Shown: positions 42,830 through 54,712, counted from the stretch's first letter. The stretch is DNA of 64,000 nt from Megaleporinus macrocephalus (GCA_021613375.1 CM038709.1:41634656-41698655), one strand, 5' to 3'. The notes: generated by a model not told the origin, from the letters alone. A program made the numbers and translations.

Positions 42830-43300
42830 TCTCCCTGTCGGATCCGTTTTGAATTCGAACATCCCGGACTACCTTCCTCTCCGGGGGCTGGAGGGGGAGC
42901 GGCCTAGTTTGCGCAAGGTGGCGCTTTGAACTTTTTCCCTCCCTTCAGAAAAGTTCGGGATAATCCAGAGTGACGGCAAAGGAATGATCGGCGCGGGACG
43001 CATTATCCCGCTTTCGGGCCGTAATTTCATGCGCCCAATCCCTGCCGCAGACCGCAATACGGCGCTGGGAATTTAGGCAGGGGTCAAGGTGTCAGGATTA
43101 ATTCTGCGGAGGGGGTGGGGAGGGGTTTGTAGCTGGGTGCTGGGGGCGGGGGCAGTGGGGTGTTCTTCTCTCTCTCTCACTCCTCCCATTTTCTCTTAGC
43201 CCTCCCTCCCCTCTCTTGCTGTGCTAGGCCGCAACAGCTGTTGGCCTGTGCTAAAGCAGGCTAAGGGGAAACGGATCTAAAAGGGGCTGGCAGATGACGA
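42830..43300. other. GC-rich candidate conserved non-coding block
   Basis: GAATGATCGGCGCGGGACGC near 42981, CGTAATTTCATGCGCCCAAT near 43020, GGTCAAGGTGTCAGGATTAA near 43083. CpG is dense compared with flanks. Could be an enhancer or CpG island. Frames lack domains. Confidence 0.35.
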
Positions 43301-43559
43301 GGTTATGAGATTATTGCTGCGCCGCTGCCGCACACACGCACACGCATGGGTTCAAATCTGTGCCACCCCTCGGGCCACAAAACAAAGGGGCTGCACTGAC
43401 ATTAAACACAAGCCTAACTACCTACAGTACACTAAAACAAGCCCCCCAAAACAACTTTACTTACGCAAGTTTATGCATTTTCCAGCTTCTCTTTGTCTAA
43501 AGCACCTCTTTCTGCAGCCCCCCTAGTGGGCATCCCACCACACAACTCACGGTATGCTT
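43301..43559. other. Unique spacer
   Basis: Nothing recognised. Confidence 0.35.
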
Positions 43560-43795
43560 TATTAATATAATGACATCAAATTTCCCGCTCACACTTCCTA
43601 TGAATCCTGTATTCAGGATGCATTCTAAGTGCATTTATGAGGTATTTTATAACTTACATGGTATCTTATAAAACCATGCAGGAGCTTGTATAATCACTCT
43701 TAAGTAGTGACTACATGACATCATAAAGTCAGACTCCACAACGCATCATAACATCTGTTCATAAGTACAGTGTATACAGTAATGTTACAGAGTGT
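43560..43795. repeat. TTATAA-type dispersed repeat
   Basis: ATTTATGAGGTATTTTATAA, CTTATAAAACCATGC, CATCATAAAGTCAGACTCC. Same style as 9080-9215 and 52860-53450. Confidence 0.4.
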
Positions 43796-43937
43796 TATAA
43801 CAGGTGGACTGTGAGAGGAAACCAGAGGACCAGACATGCAAATTCCACACAGAAAGACCCCAGACACCCGGCCAGGGAATCAAACCCAGGCCCTTTTCAC
43901 TGTAAGACAACAGCACCACCCACTGTGCCACCGCACT
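43796..43937 (+). repeat. Teleost repeat fragment (ACATGCAAATTCCACACAGA)
   Basis: GAGGAAACCAGAGGACCAGA, ACATGCAAATTCCACACAGA, AATCAAACCCAGG, GTGCCACCGCAC. I know this as a very common fish repeat segment (end of the family J class). Confidence 0.75.
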
Positions 43938-43984
43938 ACTCCATCATCCACTGTTCTTACACAAAATAACTGCTAATTAAAAAA

Positions 43985-44184
43985 ATATATAGATTTTTAT
44001 TTTTATACATTATTTCAATACTACAGCTCTCGTTTACATCATGTAAAAATTTAATGAGGAGCAAATCAATAGAAGTGCTCCAAAATAGACTTAGACTTAC
44101 ATTGAAAGTTCAGAGTGTTTTTTTCTTCCCCTACAAAGTTGTCATTTTGGAGAGACTTGTTTTTCTTTGGTAAGCGGAGAAATA
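43985..44184 (+). mobile_element. MITE family A, copy 7
   Basis: CAATAGAAGTGCTCCAAAAT, ACATTGAAAGTTCAGAG, right end GTTTTTCTTTGGTAAGCGGA. The left TIR is lost. Confidence 0.75.
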
Positions 44185-44860
44185 TTTTGTTACACAAAAT
44201 CTATAAAAATATTAATATCTGAGATGTTTTATGATGCCTTTGAGATCAGATTTTGGACTTTTGATTGTACTCATGCTGGGTGGGGGGTCAAAACCTATTT
44301 CCTAGGTTTGCACCTATTTTACCACCAACATTCCATAGAAAATCTCAGTAGACACTTTTAGGTACACTGGTGGTTCATCTATATATATTATCTAGAATTA
44401 CCGTATATGTGTTGTAGACATGGTGACCACTGGTTCCATCCAGTACCACTGTAAAGAAATCTAATGTATGTTTTCTACTATGAACGATTTCACATCAAAC
44501 CACTTGGAATGACTTCTCAACAGCGAAGTTATACAGAAATGTTGATACATGGATGGAATTCAAGCTTAAATCTGGCGAAACCTAATACAGATGTCTTGGG
44601 ATAAGCAAGAAAAGCAAGATAAAAATCATATTTTTATATAATATTTTCTCCAAATTGTTAAAACTTTTATAATAAATGTATTTTAATGATAATTACGTAT
44701 TAAATGTACGTATATATGAATGTGTCTGTTTAGTTTGGGATCCACAAGCAGACCTTTAGGGTTTAATGGGTTCGTTTTGTGACGCGGATTTGGTTCATGC
44801 TTTGGGTCACCAGACTGAATAGAAGGGCTGCGTAGGGAGGAGGAAGCGAAGTGTAAGCGA
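44185..44860. other. AT-rich unique DNA
   Basis: Nothing recognised. Confidence 0.35.
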
Positions 44861-45125
44861 AGGACGAGTGGGGGAATATAAAGTGAAGTAATAAAGAAAT
44901 CACGGGCGCGGGGTCCTCCTGGGGTAAGATCGCAGCGGGCAGCCTTCCGCCGCAGTGTTAGGTGAGGAAAATGGCCGACGGTCAGAGAGACGTGGGGTCA
45001 GCGGCGGGGCAGTGTGACAGGAACGCTTGATGGCGCAGGAGGCGGGCGTTATACCGACCAGCATCATCATCATCGCTATCCTCATCACCATCCTCATCAT
45101 GCCCTCCACATGAACCCTGCTAAAG
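44861..45125. other. GC-rich unique block
   Basis: GAAATCACGGGCGCGGGGTC and CCGCAGTGTTAGGTGAGGAA, with (ATC)n near 45062-45100. The minus-strand frame with Met-rich start is from the (ATC)n. Confidence 0.3.
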
Positions 45126-45800
45126 CTGTCAATTATGAGATGGGAGATTGAGGGATTTCATTTTGGGTTGTTGGCTTCTTTGTTTATTTGTTTATTTGTT
45201 TTTTTTTTGTTGGTCCTAATCCCAGCTGGCCATTGAGGGCGAGCATGAGAGCATTTCGCCCACACTTTGCTTCCAAACACTACTTCAGCGACTGCTAACA
45301 TCCTAACGCTGCCTCTGGCAGTGCTGTTAAACATTAAAGTCCTTTCGGTTACCAGTCACGAAACAGAGGCAAAGCGCTGTGGGCTAAATGTAGAACCATA
45401 TGCGCACAATTTAGATCATATATTATATACGTTTCAACTTTTCTTTTTTTGAGAATCAAAAGTTCGCCCAAGACTTGCTGCTAGTGTCTGTAATGCCGGT
45501 AGCCTATAATTTCCGAATAATTCCAGCAATCAATATTAATTTCCAGTCTGAATAAAAATCTCGGCGGCGTTGCCAGACTGTATTTATGAATGATAATGAT
45601 TTGCGAATGGTAATTAAGACTAATGAATATGCCAGTGTTTATTCATTTGATGAGACTGGCAGGTGATTATGAATTATCAGGGGACGAACACTGTTGATCA
45701 TTCCGTAATTGGTTTAATTAAACAAAGTCATCACTATTGTGGTTTTGATGAGAAGAAATAAAAAAATACAGGAGATCTGCATTTGCATATAGATATTCAA
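45126..45800. other. Strong candidate conserved non-coding block
   Basis: Dense TAAT and TTTAT-type words: CCAGCAATCAATATTAATTT near 45522, CTGTATTTATGAATGATAAT near 45578, GGTAATTAAGACTAATGAAT near 45609, TGGTTTAATTAAACAAAG near 45711. Non-repetitive, with no exon features. This is the composition of developmental enhancers bound by homeodomain factors. Confidence 0.4.
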
Positions 45801-45843
45801 ATCATCATAATAATGTATCAGCTAACACAGTTGTCTGTTTTTT

Positions 45844-45844
<1 letters not shown>

Positions 45845-45898
<54 letters not shown>

Positions 45899-45900
45899 AT
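45845..45900. repeat. (TA)n(TG)n compound microsatellite
   Basis: TA run followed by TG run. Confidence 0.96.
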
Positions 45901-45934
45901 AACAACAGTAAGTTTGTAAAGTTTTCCAACTATA

Positions 45935-45959
45935 TATTTATATATATTATATATATATA

Positions 45960-45999
<40 letters not shown>
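45935..45999. repeat. (TA)n microsatellite, interrupted
   Basis: TA runs with TTA breaks. Confidence 0.95.
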
Positions 46000-46000
<1 letters not shown>

Positions 46001-46245
46001 AATAAATAAGATAAGATACGCTAAAATAAGATAACATAAATCGTTATTAGTCCCACAGTGAGGAAATTCAACGTGTTACAGCAGGGGTAGCAAGGCAAAA
46101 AATAAATAAAAAAACAGTACAGTATATACAATATAAATAAGAAAAAGTCAAGAACTCTTGAGACTGTATTTATAAATTGCAAAGGGGTAATGGGAACATA
46201 TTACATTACACTGAAAAAATTCTATTTTCTGTAAGTGTTCAGTGT
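46000..46245 (+). repeat. LINE-tail-like dispersed repeat (family G), copy 2
   Basis: GATAAGATACGCTAAAATAA, CGTTATTAGTCCCACAGTGA, GGAAATTCAACGTGTTACAG, then AAAAAGTCAAGAACTCTTGA shared with the reverse complement of 20413-20590. I know the TTATTAGTCCCACA block as a common fish repeat. Confidence 0.8.
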
Positions 46246-46300
46246 TTAAGTGTGTATATAGTCAGCTGTGTATATGTGGTCTGCTGCAAGCAGTGCTGGT

Positions 46301-46301
<1 letters not shown>

Positions 46302-46373
<72 letters not shown>
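46302..46373. repeat. (TA)n microsatellite
   Basis: About 36 TA units. Confidence 0.98.
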
Positions 46374-46375
<2 letters not shown>

Positions 46376-46408
46376 CATTAGGTTAGTAAAGTTTTTTCCA
46401 ATTATATA

Positions 46409-46545
46409 TATATTGTCGCTGTCCAATGAAAAACACGTCTCCATTTTTTAATATTATTTAAACAGGACACCTGCCCTTTACATTGTGTGAAAACTAGGAC
46501 CAATGAATGGACCAATAGAAATGCCATTTTAGGCTTGAGAATAGA
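46409..46545 (+). mobile_element. MITE family A, copy 8 (3' truncated)
   Basis: Left TIR ATTGTCGCTGTCCAATGAAA, core AATGGACCAATAGAAATGCC. The right half is missing. Confidence 0.82.
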
Positions 46546-47004
46546 CAGTAACACAGTGTATATATTTTATTGAAAATGATAACTAAATCAATAATAAAGA
46601 CTTTATTAATATGTACACCATCTTTAATTCATTAAATAATTGACAATGTCTATGGGATATACTAGGCTTAGTCCTGGCAGTGATGATACTTATTTATATT
46701 ATTAATTTTTTTTTCTAATTTTTCTTATTTTCTGAGCAGAAACATTAAGATTAATTTAGATTCCCAGTCACTTTTGTTTCATCAGCATGTTCATATCTGT
46801 GCATTTAATCGTGTGGAAACTCTTCACACCCAAAACACCTGGCCGGCATCCCAGATCGTGTCACATGTGTATAACTGTACCTGCATAGCTGTACATCAAC
46901 AGCCCCTCTAGCACTTTTTACTTACACCTCTATCAGATGTGTTAAATAAAATCAAACTCATTCAAAGTAAAAACACATTAGAACTTTTCTTCTTATAATT
47001 TAAA
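46546..47004. other. AT-rich unique DNA
   Basis: Nothing recognised. Confidence 0.35.
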
Positions 47005-47225
47005 AGCAAAACACACACAAGGCTAAGGGTGTGTCTGAAATGGTCCACTCACTGGTCACTACATAGACTGTTCTGAGTACAACACTATATAGGGGCGCAG
47101 TGAGGGAGACAAAGTGGGAATTCAGATGACACTTACTGATACGATCAAACAAATATACTTGACCTTTCACTGCATAAACAATCTGGAACAATGGACGCTA
47201 CTGCCGTCATTAGATTACATCACTG
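47005..47225. repeat. hAT-MITE-like dispersed repeat fragment
   Basis: GGTGTGTCTGAAATGGTCCA and CACTACATAGACTG resemble fish hAT-MITE ends. Related text is at 47730-47830 (GTGCATTGTGGGTAGCAATA). No clean terminal pair. Confidence 0.4.
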
Positions 47226-47394
47226 ATTCATTATTTTCCAGGTTCTTATGTTTTTATTTTCATAAATATTAATTTACTGTCAAATATCTGATTCTGTACT
47301 TTCTTCCATGTTTCAATGTAATCAATAAAATGACTGAGCACAAGCTTCATTCACTCAAGCTCGTGGTTATATTAACATATTAACATTATTTTTC

Positions 47395-47628
47395 ATATCG
47401 CCACTGTCCAATGAAAAGCATGTATTTTTTGTCGATTTCTGTTTTTCTACATCAGTTAAATGCAGCAGCTGCCCTTTACATTGTGGAAAAATTTAATGAT
47501 GAGTGGACCAATAGAAATGCCCTAAAATAGCTTGGAAAACATTCTGGTTCCATTGACTTACATTGAATGTGAAGAGAGTTTTTAGCCTCTCCTGTAAAGT
47601 TGCGATGATACTTGGACAGCGATGATAT
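47395..47628 (+). mobile_element. MITE family A, copy 9 (full length)
   Basis: Left TIR ATATCGCCACTGTCCAATGA, core GAGTGGACCAATAGAAATGC, TTGACTTACATTGAATGTG, right TIR TTGGACAGCGATGATAT. One of the best-preserved copies, apart from a short deletion before the right TIR. Confidence 0.88.
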
Positions 47629-47689
47629 TCTTACTTCTGTTGGTCAGATGACCGGTATATTGGTCATCCTGTTGGTATTACAGCTTTAA

Positions 47690-47880
47690 GCCCTCAGTCA
47701 GAGGGGAATGTGTGGAGCTTGTGAGTAGTGAAAATCGATTGTCCACTATGTTTACAGTGCATTGTGGGTAGCAATATAGTGACAATATATGGAATCTACT
47801 CGTCCACTGAGAATTCGGACAATGCTATGAAACGGCCAACACCCTGAACAGAGCAATAAACGGTAAATAGGGTGTGTTTA
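47690..47880. repeat. Dispersed repeat fragment (GTGCATTGTGGGTAG)
   Basis: Same style as 47005-47225. It may be one element split by the family A copy at 47395-47628. Confidence 0.4.
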
Positions 47881-48039
47881 TGAATGGTGTGTATTATACA
47901 CGAGATAACACATTAATAGAATATTACTTTCTATATTATATTAACTTCAATATTAACAATCATATGCCAAACAGCCACATAACCCAAATAAATAAAGCCC
48001 TTCAATAAGACCACTGAAGCATGAAACAGTCAACTCGTT

Positions 48040-48530
48040 TACTTCTCCAGAGCTTTAAGTAATGCATTCAGTTTATTTTCAAAACCTAATGCCCCAAAAT
48101 AAATAAACAGAGAGCGGCGGCTGCTGTTTGGGGCGACTCCCGAACAATCCAATAGCAGCAGAAATGAAAAGGAGAGGCACTTTGTTAAAAGTCATCGAGT
48201 TCAGAGTTGCTGAAATATCTATTCAGATGCGCAGAGTGAAGAGGATGGCAGCACCCAGATGGGATCTCGCTTAAAAAAAAAAAAAAAGCCCAAATGCCCA
48301 CATAATCTCCCAAATATGAGCCATCGTCTCCCACGGTTACGGTCGGGCGGGTTCATCTGGAGTTCATGATGGCGGCCGCGGAGACACTGTCTGTGCCGAA
48401 GGCCGACGAGTGGCGCTGCTTTGCCTGCAGCTGAAGTTTGGAGTGATGGCCCACTTTAGACATTGACCCTAAAGCTGCAGCATCCACCAAGCAGCAACTG
48501 TCTGACTGTCTGTCCCACTGACGCCTTCAT
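48040..48530. other. Candidate conserved non-coding block
   Basis: GAGAGCGGCGGCTGCTGTTT near 48110, CCGAACAATCCAATAGCAGC near 48141, TGATGGCGGCCGCGGAGACA near 48367. GC-rich, with one A15 run at 48271. No coding signal. Confidence 0.3.
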
Positions 48531-48589
48531 ACCAGCAAATAATGAACAGAGACATTCAGCTTACACACTGTTATTACCCACAATAACAT

Positions 48590-48752
48590 TAACAATAATA
48601 GCAATAATAATCATTGCTGGCTGCCTTCATGAAAAATAATACCTATCAAATATTTATTAATAGTTATCAAAACTAAACAAAAAAATAATCAGAATTATTA
48701 CTAAATTTGATAAAGGGCAACACTACTACTACTATTAATACTCATGATAATA

Positions 48753-48824
<72 letters not shown>

Positions 48825-48935
48825 ATTTAATTAAACAGATAATGAATATTAATAATAAATACAGAAACAATAATAATAATAATAAATACATACACACAAA
48901 CATTAATAATATATACAGAAATAATAAGTATAAAA

Positions 48936-48972
<37 letters not shown>

Positions 48973-48976
48973 TTTT

Positions 48977-49022
<46 letters not shown>

Positions 49023-49234
49023 TAATAATAATAACAAATACATTTTATTAAACAGAACACAAATCTTTGAATCTGTGTAAAGTACTACTACTTATAATAA
49101 TTATAGTATATACATACATACATGCATAAATATATACAAACACACAAATATATATGAATATTAATAATAAATATAAAAATAATAATAATAATAATAATAA
49201 AAACATACACACAAACATTATTAATATATACATA

Positions 49235-49296
<62 letters not shown>

Positions 49297-49488
49297 TTCA
49301 TTTAATTAAACAGATATACACAAATCTGAGAATCTGAGTAAAGTACTACTACTTATAATAATTATAGTATATACATACATACATGCATACATATATACAA
49401 ACACATACTAATATATACAAATATTAATAATAAATACAGAAACAATAATAATAAATGCATACACACAAACATTAATAATATATACAGA

Positions 49489-49553
<65 letters not shown>

Positions 49554-49640
49554 ACTAAATTAAACAGATATACAAATACATACATACATACATTCAGACA
49601 CATAGAAATATATACAACTATTAATAATAAATACAGAAAC

Positions 49641-49691
<51 letters not shown>

Positions 49692-49800
49692 CATAATAAT
49701 AATAATACACAGACATCAATGTATTCAGAACTAATAATAATAATAATAATAATATTATGAATAGTAATAATAGATAAATAGCAAGGGTCAAATCTCTCAA
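48590..49800. repeat. (ATA)n-rich array with ~255 bp higher-order unit
   Basis: Six or more (AAT)n runs separated by unique text. The text ATTAAACAGA occurs at about 48832, 49049, 49305 and 49559, and AGTAAAGTACTACTACTTAT at about 49078 and 49338. The unit is therefore about 217-256 bp with four copies. At 48939-49020 a (TTA)n run faces an (AAT)n run across T8, making a hairpin. Confidence 0.93.
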
Positions 49801-49859
49801 AAATAACAACGATGAATAGTAATCATAATTATTAAATGTCTTGATAAGTTAACTCATGG

Positions 49860-50480
49860 CTGGCTAATTTTTCAAAAATAAATAAATAGATAAATAAATA
49901 AATGCTAGTAATAATGTATATAATTTGTAATATTTTTTTTTTCTAATTTCTCTGTTTGTATATACTGTAACTATGTTTATGCCCAAAACATCTCCTTTTA
50001 TATTTAAAGGTTATGTTTTCTTTGAAATTCCTGAATCCACATAATAATACTTTCAGCTCACAAGTGCATTAAGGCTGCACAATCTATTAACTCAGAACTT
50101 CTCCACCAAGCATTGGTCTGCAGACTCGCTCCTTACAAACAGCCTCCTGTCTGAATTTTCAGCAGCTTCTTAAATGACCCTGCTTTTCCACTAAGCTTCT
50201 GTTTTCATTCTCTGAGACACAATAAACACCAGCCAGCGACGAGCTGGACGGGATCCGCCGTGGCTTATTGCCATTGCTACATGATATAGCGCTTTAACTC
50301 TGTTAATACATACCGTCACTCAGCAGTGGCCACTTGAACATACGTTAATACTCATAACGCAGTGAGCACTTACCTACCATGGGGGTTTATTACTACAGCC
50401 ACATTATACATTCTAATCAGTTAGAGTTTACATACGTTTGATGACCAGGGTTATGAAAATAACCCAGTAACCTACATATG
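49860..50480. other. Unique DNA; candidate conserved block 50040-50330
   Basis: 50040-50330 is non-repetitive (CAGCCAGCGACGAGCTGGAC, GATCCGCCGTGGCTTATTGC). The rest is AT-rich. Confidence 0.3.
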
Positions 50481-50828
50481 AAAAATAATGATCATCTAAT
50501 CTGGTAATGTCCTGATTGTTGGGGTTGTGGTGGGGGGGTGGGGTGTACTGCGCTAGGGTAAGACTCTACTGCCATCCTCAGGACTGAACAGTTCCAAAAA
50601 AATATTGTAAAAACCCACAGGGTCCTAAGCCCATATTTGACAAGGACCACTGATGCATTAGTCACCTTCTTTGACTGAAAGGTCAAGCATGTATTTTACA
50701 TTGTGTCAGTTCAGGGTAACCTTAATATGGCATTTTAGATAGTACAGCAACGCCCATAATAACTGCTTCCTCACAAAGGTCTGGATGAGCAAGCAAACAT
50801 GACTACTGCAATTTAATGATGACTCATT
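50481..50828. other. Unique spacer
   Basis: Nothing recognised beyond a G-run near 50533. Confidence 0.35.
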
Positions 50829-52158
50829 ATTGCTCACTCTGTGGCTTATTGCTCACTGTATGGATTGTTCATTGCTGTATTGCTTATTGCTTACTATATG
50901 GCATATTGCTCACTGTATGGCTTATTGCTCATTATATGGTTTAAATCTCACTGTATGGCATATTGCTTATTATATGGCTTATTGCTCACTGTATGGTTTA
51001 TTGCTCACTGTATGGCTTATTGCTGATTGTATGGCTTATTGCTCATTGTATGGCTTATTGCTCACTGTATGGCTTATTGCTCACTGTATGGTTTATAGCT
51101 GACTGTATGGCTTGTTGCTCATTGTATGGCTTATTGCTCACTGTATGGCTTATTGCTCACTGTATGGTTTATAGCTGACTGTATGGTTTATAGCTGACCG
51201 TACGGCTTATTGCTCATTGTATGGCTTATTGCTCACTGTATTGCTTATTGCTCACTGTATTGCTTATTGCTCACTGTATGGCTTATTGCTCACTGTATGG
51301 TTTATAGCTGACTGTATGGCTTATTGCTCATTGTATGGCTTATTGCTCACTGTATGGCTTATTGCTCACTGTATGGCATATTGCTCACTGTATGGCTTAT
51401 TGCTCACTGTATGACATTGCTCACTGTATGGTTTATTGTGTACTGTATAGCTTATTGTTGATTGTATGGCTTATTGCTCATTGTATGGCTTATTGCTCAC
51501 TGTATGGTTTATTGCTCACTGTGTGGCATATTGCTCACTGTATATCTTATTGCTGACTGTATGGCTTATTGCTCATTATATGGTTTATTGTATTGCCCGC
51601 TATATGCCTTATTCCTTACTGTATGGCTTATTGCTCATTATATGGCTTATTGCTCACTGTATGGTTTATTGCTCACTGTGTGGCATATTGCTCACTGTAT
51701 GGCTTATTGCTCACTATGTGGCATATTGCTCACTGTATATCTTATTGCTGACTGTATGGCTTATTGCTCATTATATGGTTCATTGTATTGCCCGCTATAT
51801 GCCTTATTCCTTACTGTATGGCGAATTGCTCACTGTATGGCTTATTGCTCACTGTATGGCTTATTGCTCACTGTATGGTTTATTGCTCACTGTGTGGCAT
51901 ATTACTCACTGTATGGCTTATTGCTCACTGTGTGGCATATTGCTCACTGTATATCTTATTGCTGACTGTATGGCTTATTGCTCATTATATGGTTTATTGT
52001 ATTGCCCGCTATATGCCTTATTCCTTACTGTATGGCTTATTGCTCATTATATGGTTCATTGTATTGCCCGCTATATGCCTTATTCCTTACTGTATGGCTT
52101 ATTGCTCATTATATGGCTTATTGCTCACTGTATGGCTTATTGCTCACTATATGGCTAT
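50829..52158 (+). repeat. 20 bp minisatellite, about 65 copies
   Basis: The unit is TATTGCTCACTGTATGGCTT with variants (CATTATATGG, TGCATATTGC, GGTTTATTGC). Because 20 is not a multiple of 3 and the unit has no stop in any phase, all three plus frames are open and read the same 20-residue cycle (MAYCSLYGLLLTVWLIAHC). The longest frame is 231 codons. A longer variant block (TGTATTGCCCGCTATATGCC) recurs at 51591, 51786, 52000 and 52062. The hydrophobic Cys/Tyr-rich peptide has no known family, and I read the frames as a by-product. Confidence 0.95.
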
Positions 52159-52554
52159 TGACAGCAATTATATGCAAATATGGTCATTTTTAAAATATTG
52201 AGACTATTGTTTGGAAAGAAAATGAAGAGCTGATCCATAACTAAATAATTTGTCGATTTGCTTGCTGCAGAATGCCCAGTTAAATCCTCAGTTTAATTCT
52301 TCCACATCCAGGCCCAACAGAGTGTTAAAGTGATCTCTAACTGGTTATCCTAGTAGCTTGATTAGCTCGGACACTGTTGGCTTACTATGTGTAAAATCTT
52401 GCCTTTTTGGTTAAGCTGCTAGTGAGCAATGAGGTACAACTATGCAGAAATTCAGTTTGAATTTCTCGTCCATTAACAGAGGGACCTCCAAAACAGGCAT
52501 GCATATTTAGGGCTACTAAGAAAAGGGCTTAACTTCACGTAAACAATACCAAAC
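52159..52554. other. Unique spacer
   Basis: Nothing recognised. Confidence 0.35.
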
Positions 52555-52790
52555 AAAGAGCATCTGTGTTTGCACACAGAGGAATCTGACCTCTGTATTT
52601 AACCCATCTGTGCAGTGAAACACCCACCCACACACAGACTGGGGGGGCAGTGAAAACACTTGTCCAGAGTGGTGGGCAGCCTTATCCACAGTGCCCAGGG
52701 AGCAATTGGGGGTCAGGTGCCTTTCTCAAGGGCACTTCAGTTAGGGGGATAAGCTGGTTCCCTAAACTCCAGCCCACAACTGCCCCATAT
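52555..52790 (+). repeat. Teleost GCAATTGGGGGTCAGGTG-type repeat (family I), copy 2
   Basis: TTTGCACACAGAGGAATCTG, GGGGGGGCAGTGAAAACACT, GGGAGCAATTGGGGGTCAGG, CTCAAGGGCACTTCAG. Second copy of the repeat at 23076-23297, slightly longer on the left. Confidence 0.82.
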
Positions 52791-52799
52791 ACATAATGC

Positions 52800-53140
52800 A
52801 TATGTTACTATTGCACCTAAATGTGGTGCCTAGGAGGCATGTTAGCATCAACAACATGCTAGCACTTAACATTGGTGTTCCTGGTATCCATAATACATTA
52901 TAAGGGCATTTATAATAAGCCTTTGTTACTATAAATAAATATTCATAATCATGCACAGTCTGTTATAACGCCACTTCATAGCACATACATAGTAAAAATG
53001 TGCAATATTGGTGAGAACAGGTCCACAAAGCTTATTAGCAGATGTTCAGATCATTCGCTGAGTGCTACATGAAGATCTACAGTGATATCATATTAATATA
53101 AGCACATAACAACTTAAAAAAAAAAAAATAAATAAATAAA
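52800..53140. repeat. TTATAA-type dispersed repeat
   Basis: ATAATACATTATAAGGGCAT, TTTATAATAAGCCTTTGTTA, and a poly(A)/AAAT tail at 53117-53142. Confidence 0.45.

Positions 53141-53143
<3 letters not shown>

Positions 53144-53227
<84 letters not shown>
53144..53227. repeat. (TA)n microsatellite
   Basis: About 42 TA units, the longest pure TA run in the window. Confidence 0.98.
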
Positions 53228-53231
<4 letters not shown>

Positions 53232-53309
53232 AAACAAAATAGTGGATTAATATTGTGAATTAATTCATAGAATAGATTAAAAAATAGCACTTTACCGGAA
53301 GTGTTTTGC

Positions 53310-53430
53310 TATGAAGCTTTGTACTGTAGTGTCATCACATTATGAATATTCATATACATGCTTATGTCCTTATTCATTATGAATGTTGTGTAGATCCTAT
53401 GAGTATGCACTTATAATGCATTACAGATAC
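53310..53430. repeat. TTATAA-type dispersed repeat
   Basis: CACATTATGAATATTCATAT and GCACTTATAATGCATTACAG continue the family interrupted by the TA run. Confidence 0.45.
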
Positions 53431-53449
53431 CTGATTCATAGAAAAAAAT

Positions 53450-54060
53450 AGTGTTGCACATGGTTCTAAATGGAACCTTCTTGTAAATCGTTTTTTATAC
53501 AGCGAACGTGCTACATAGAACCATTCTCTGAAAAGTTCTAAAGAATCATATACAACAAATTTTTATCAAGAACCTTGCAAAGAACCAAAAAAAAAATTCA
53601 ACACAACCAACTTCATCCAGGCTGCAGTTTGAAGGGTGCAGGTTTGTTAAATCTGTTAGATTTAAAACATATTTTACAGTCTTTGCCAAAGTACACATTT
53701 AAAGTCGTGCCAAATTTGCTAAAAAGGGTTCCCTGGAGCGATGCCATCCAAGACCTACTAACTGAGAGTTTTAAAGATCCTCCATATGCTGTAGATTCCG
53801 TATCAATTAGCGATTTCTCCAACAACTGCTCATCCAAGGAAAGGACCAGTTACAGTATGTTACCTCCCTCGGAGGAGTGTTAGCGACCTGTTAAGAAACT
53901 TTTTGAGGGGTTTAAAGAGTATTCCCATATCACATACTGTAAAAGGTCTATAGACCTTTTAAATGAGGTGAAAGTTCCTTCAACCTCTGAAACTTTAAAA
54001 AGGTTCTACATACTAACAGATTTCTTTTACATGGTTCTCTACGAAGCAGAGATTCTCAAA
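53450..54060. repeat. AGAACC/GGTTCT-type dispersed repeat, copy 3, with an enclosed open frame
   Basis: CATGGTTCTAAATGGAACCT, ACATAGAACCATTCTCTGAA and CAAGAACCTTGCAAAGAACC at the left; AAAAGGTTCTACATACTAAC and CATGGTTCTCTACG at the right. The plus frame 53575-53883 (102 codons) contains PGCSLKGAGLLNLLDLKHIL and ends PPSEEC, with no recognised domain. The enclosed segment (53610-53890) is less AT-rich than the arms and could be captured sequence. Confidence 0.5.
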
Positions 54061-54384
54061 GCGGTCAGATGGTCCACATTTTTGCTCCCCCCCCAATCAC
54101 CCAGAAAAATATGGGTCATCTGGGGGGCCAGTTTGTGAGAACCACTGCAATAAAGATCCATCCATTTAAATGTTCATTAGGGAATCAACAGTGGTTGTTG
54201 TGTGGCGTCGTGTAGCTCTGTGCTTGATTTTATTGGGGGTCCATGAAAGCTTTGATAGGAAATGACTGCACCAACGAGGCTACTTTCAGTTGGTAATGAT
54301 ATATTAATGTTGCTATTATATATAAATTACATCAGCTTTCCATTAACTGCGCATAGCAAACTAGCATAGACAGGGTGCTGCAGA
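54061..54384. other. Unassigned DNA
   Basis: CTCCCCCCCCAATCACCCAG at 54085 followed by GTGAGAACCACTGCAATAAA looks like a repeat end, but no partner is found. Confidence 0.3.
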
Positions 54385-54690
54385 ATGAGGACAGTCCCTG
54401 TAGTGGTGTCACGTTTTCACTTTTTTTCATCTCCTCCCCCTCCTCTCCGTGATTACACATTAGAGTTGATAATACCTCTGGGTTTATGGCCTACAGAGAA
54501 GCAGTGCGCCAGTAACCGATTGACCCCACACATTCGCACACCATCCATCCAGAGACTCAGACAGAGCGGAAGCGAGGCTGTGATTCAAACCATGCATGGG
54601 GAGAGAGTCTGGGAAAGAATGACTTGCCATCAAGAAATCGCTTTGCTGTCCCAATATTTAGATTATAGATGGTACATATAGGCCATCCTA
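54385..54690. other. Unique block, possible regulatory DNA
   Basis: Non-repetitive. The plus frame of 98 codons here has no domain. Confidence 0.25.
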
Positions 54691-54712
54691 GATCTCTCTC
54701 TCTCTCTCTCTT
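54691..54712. repeat. (TC)n microsatellite
   Basis: About 10 TC units. Confidence 0.95.
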
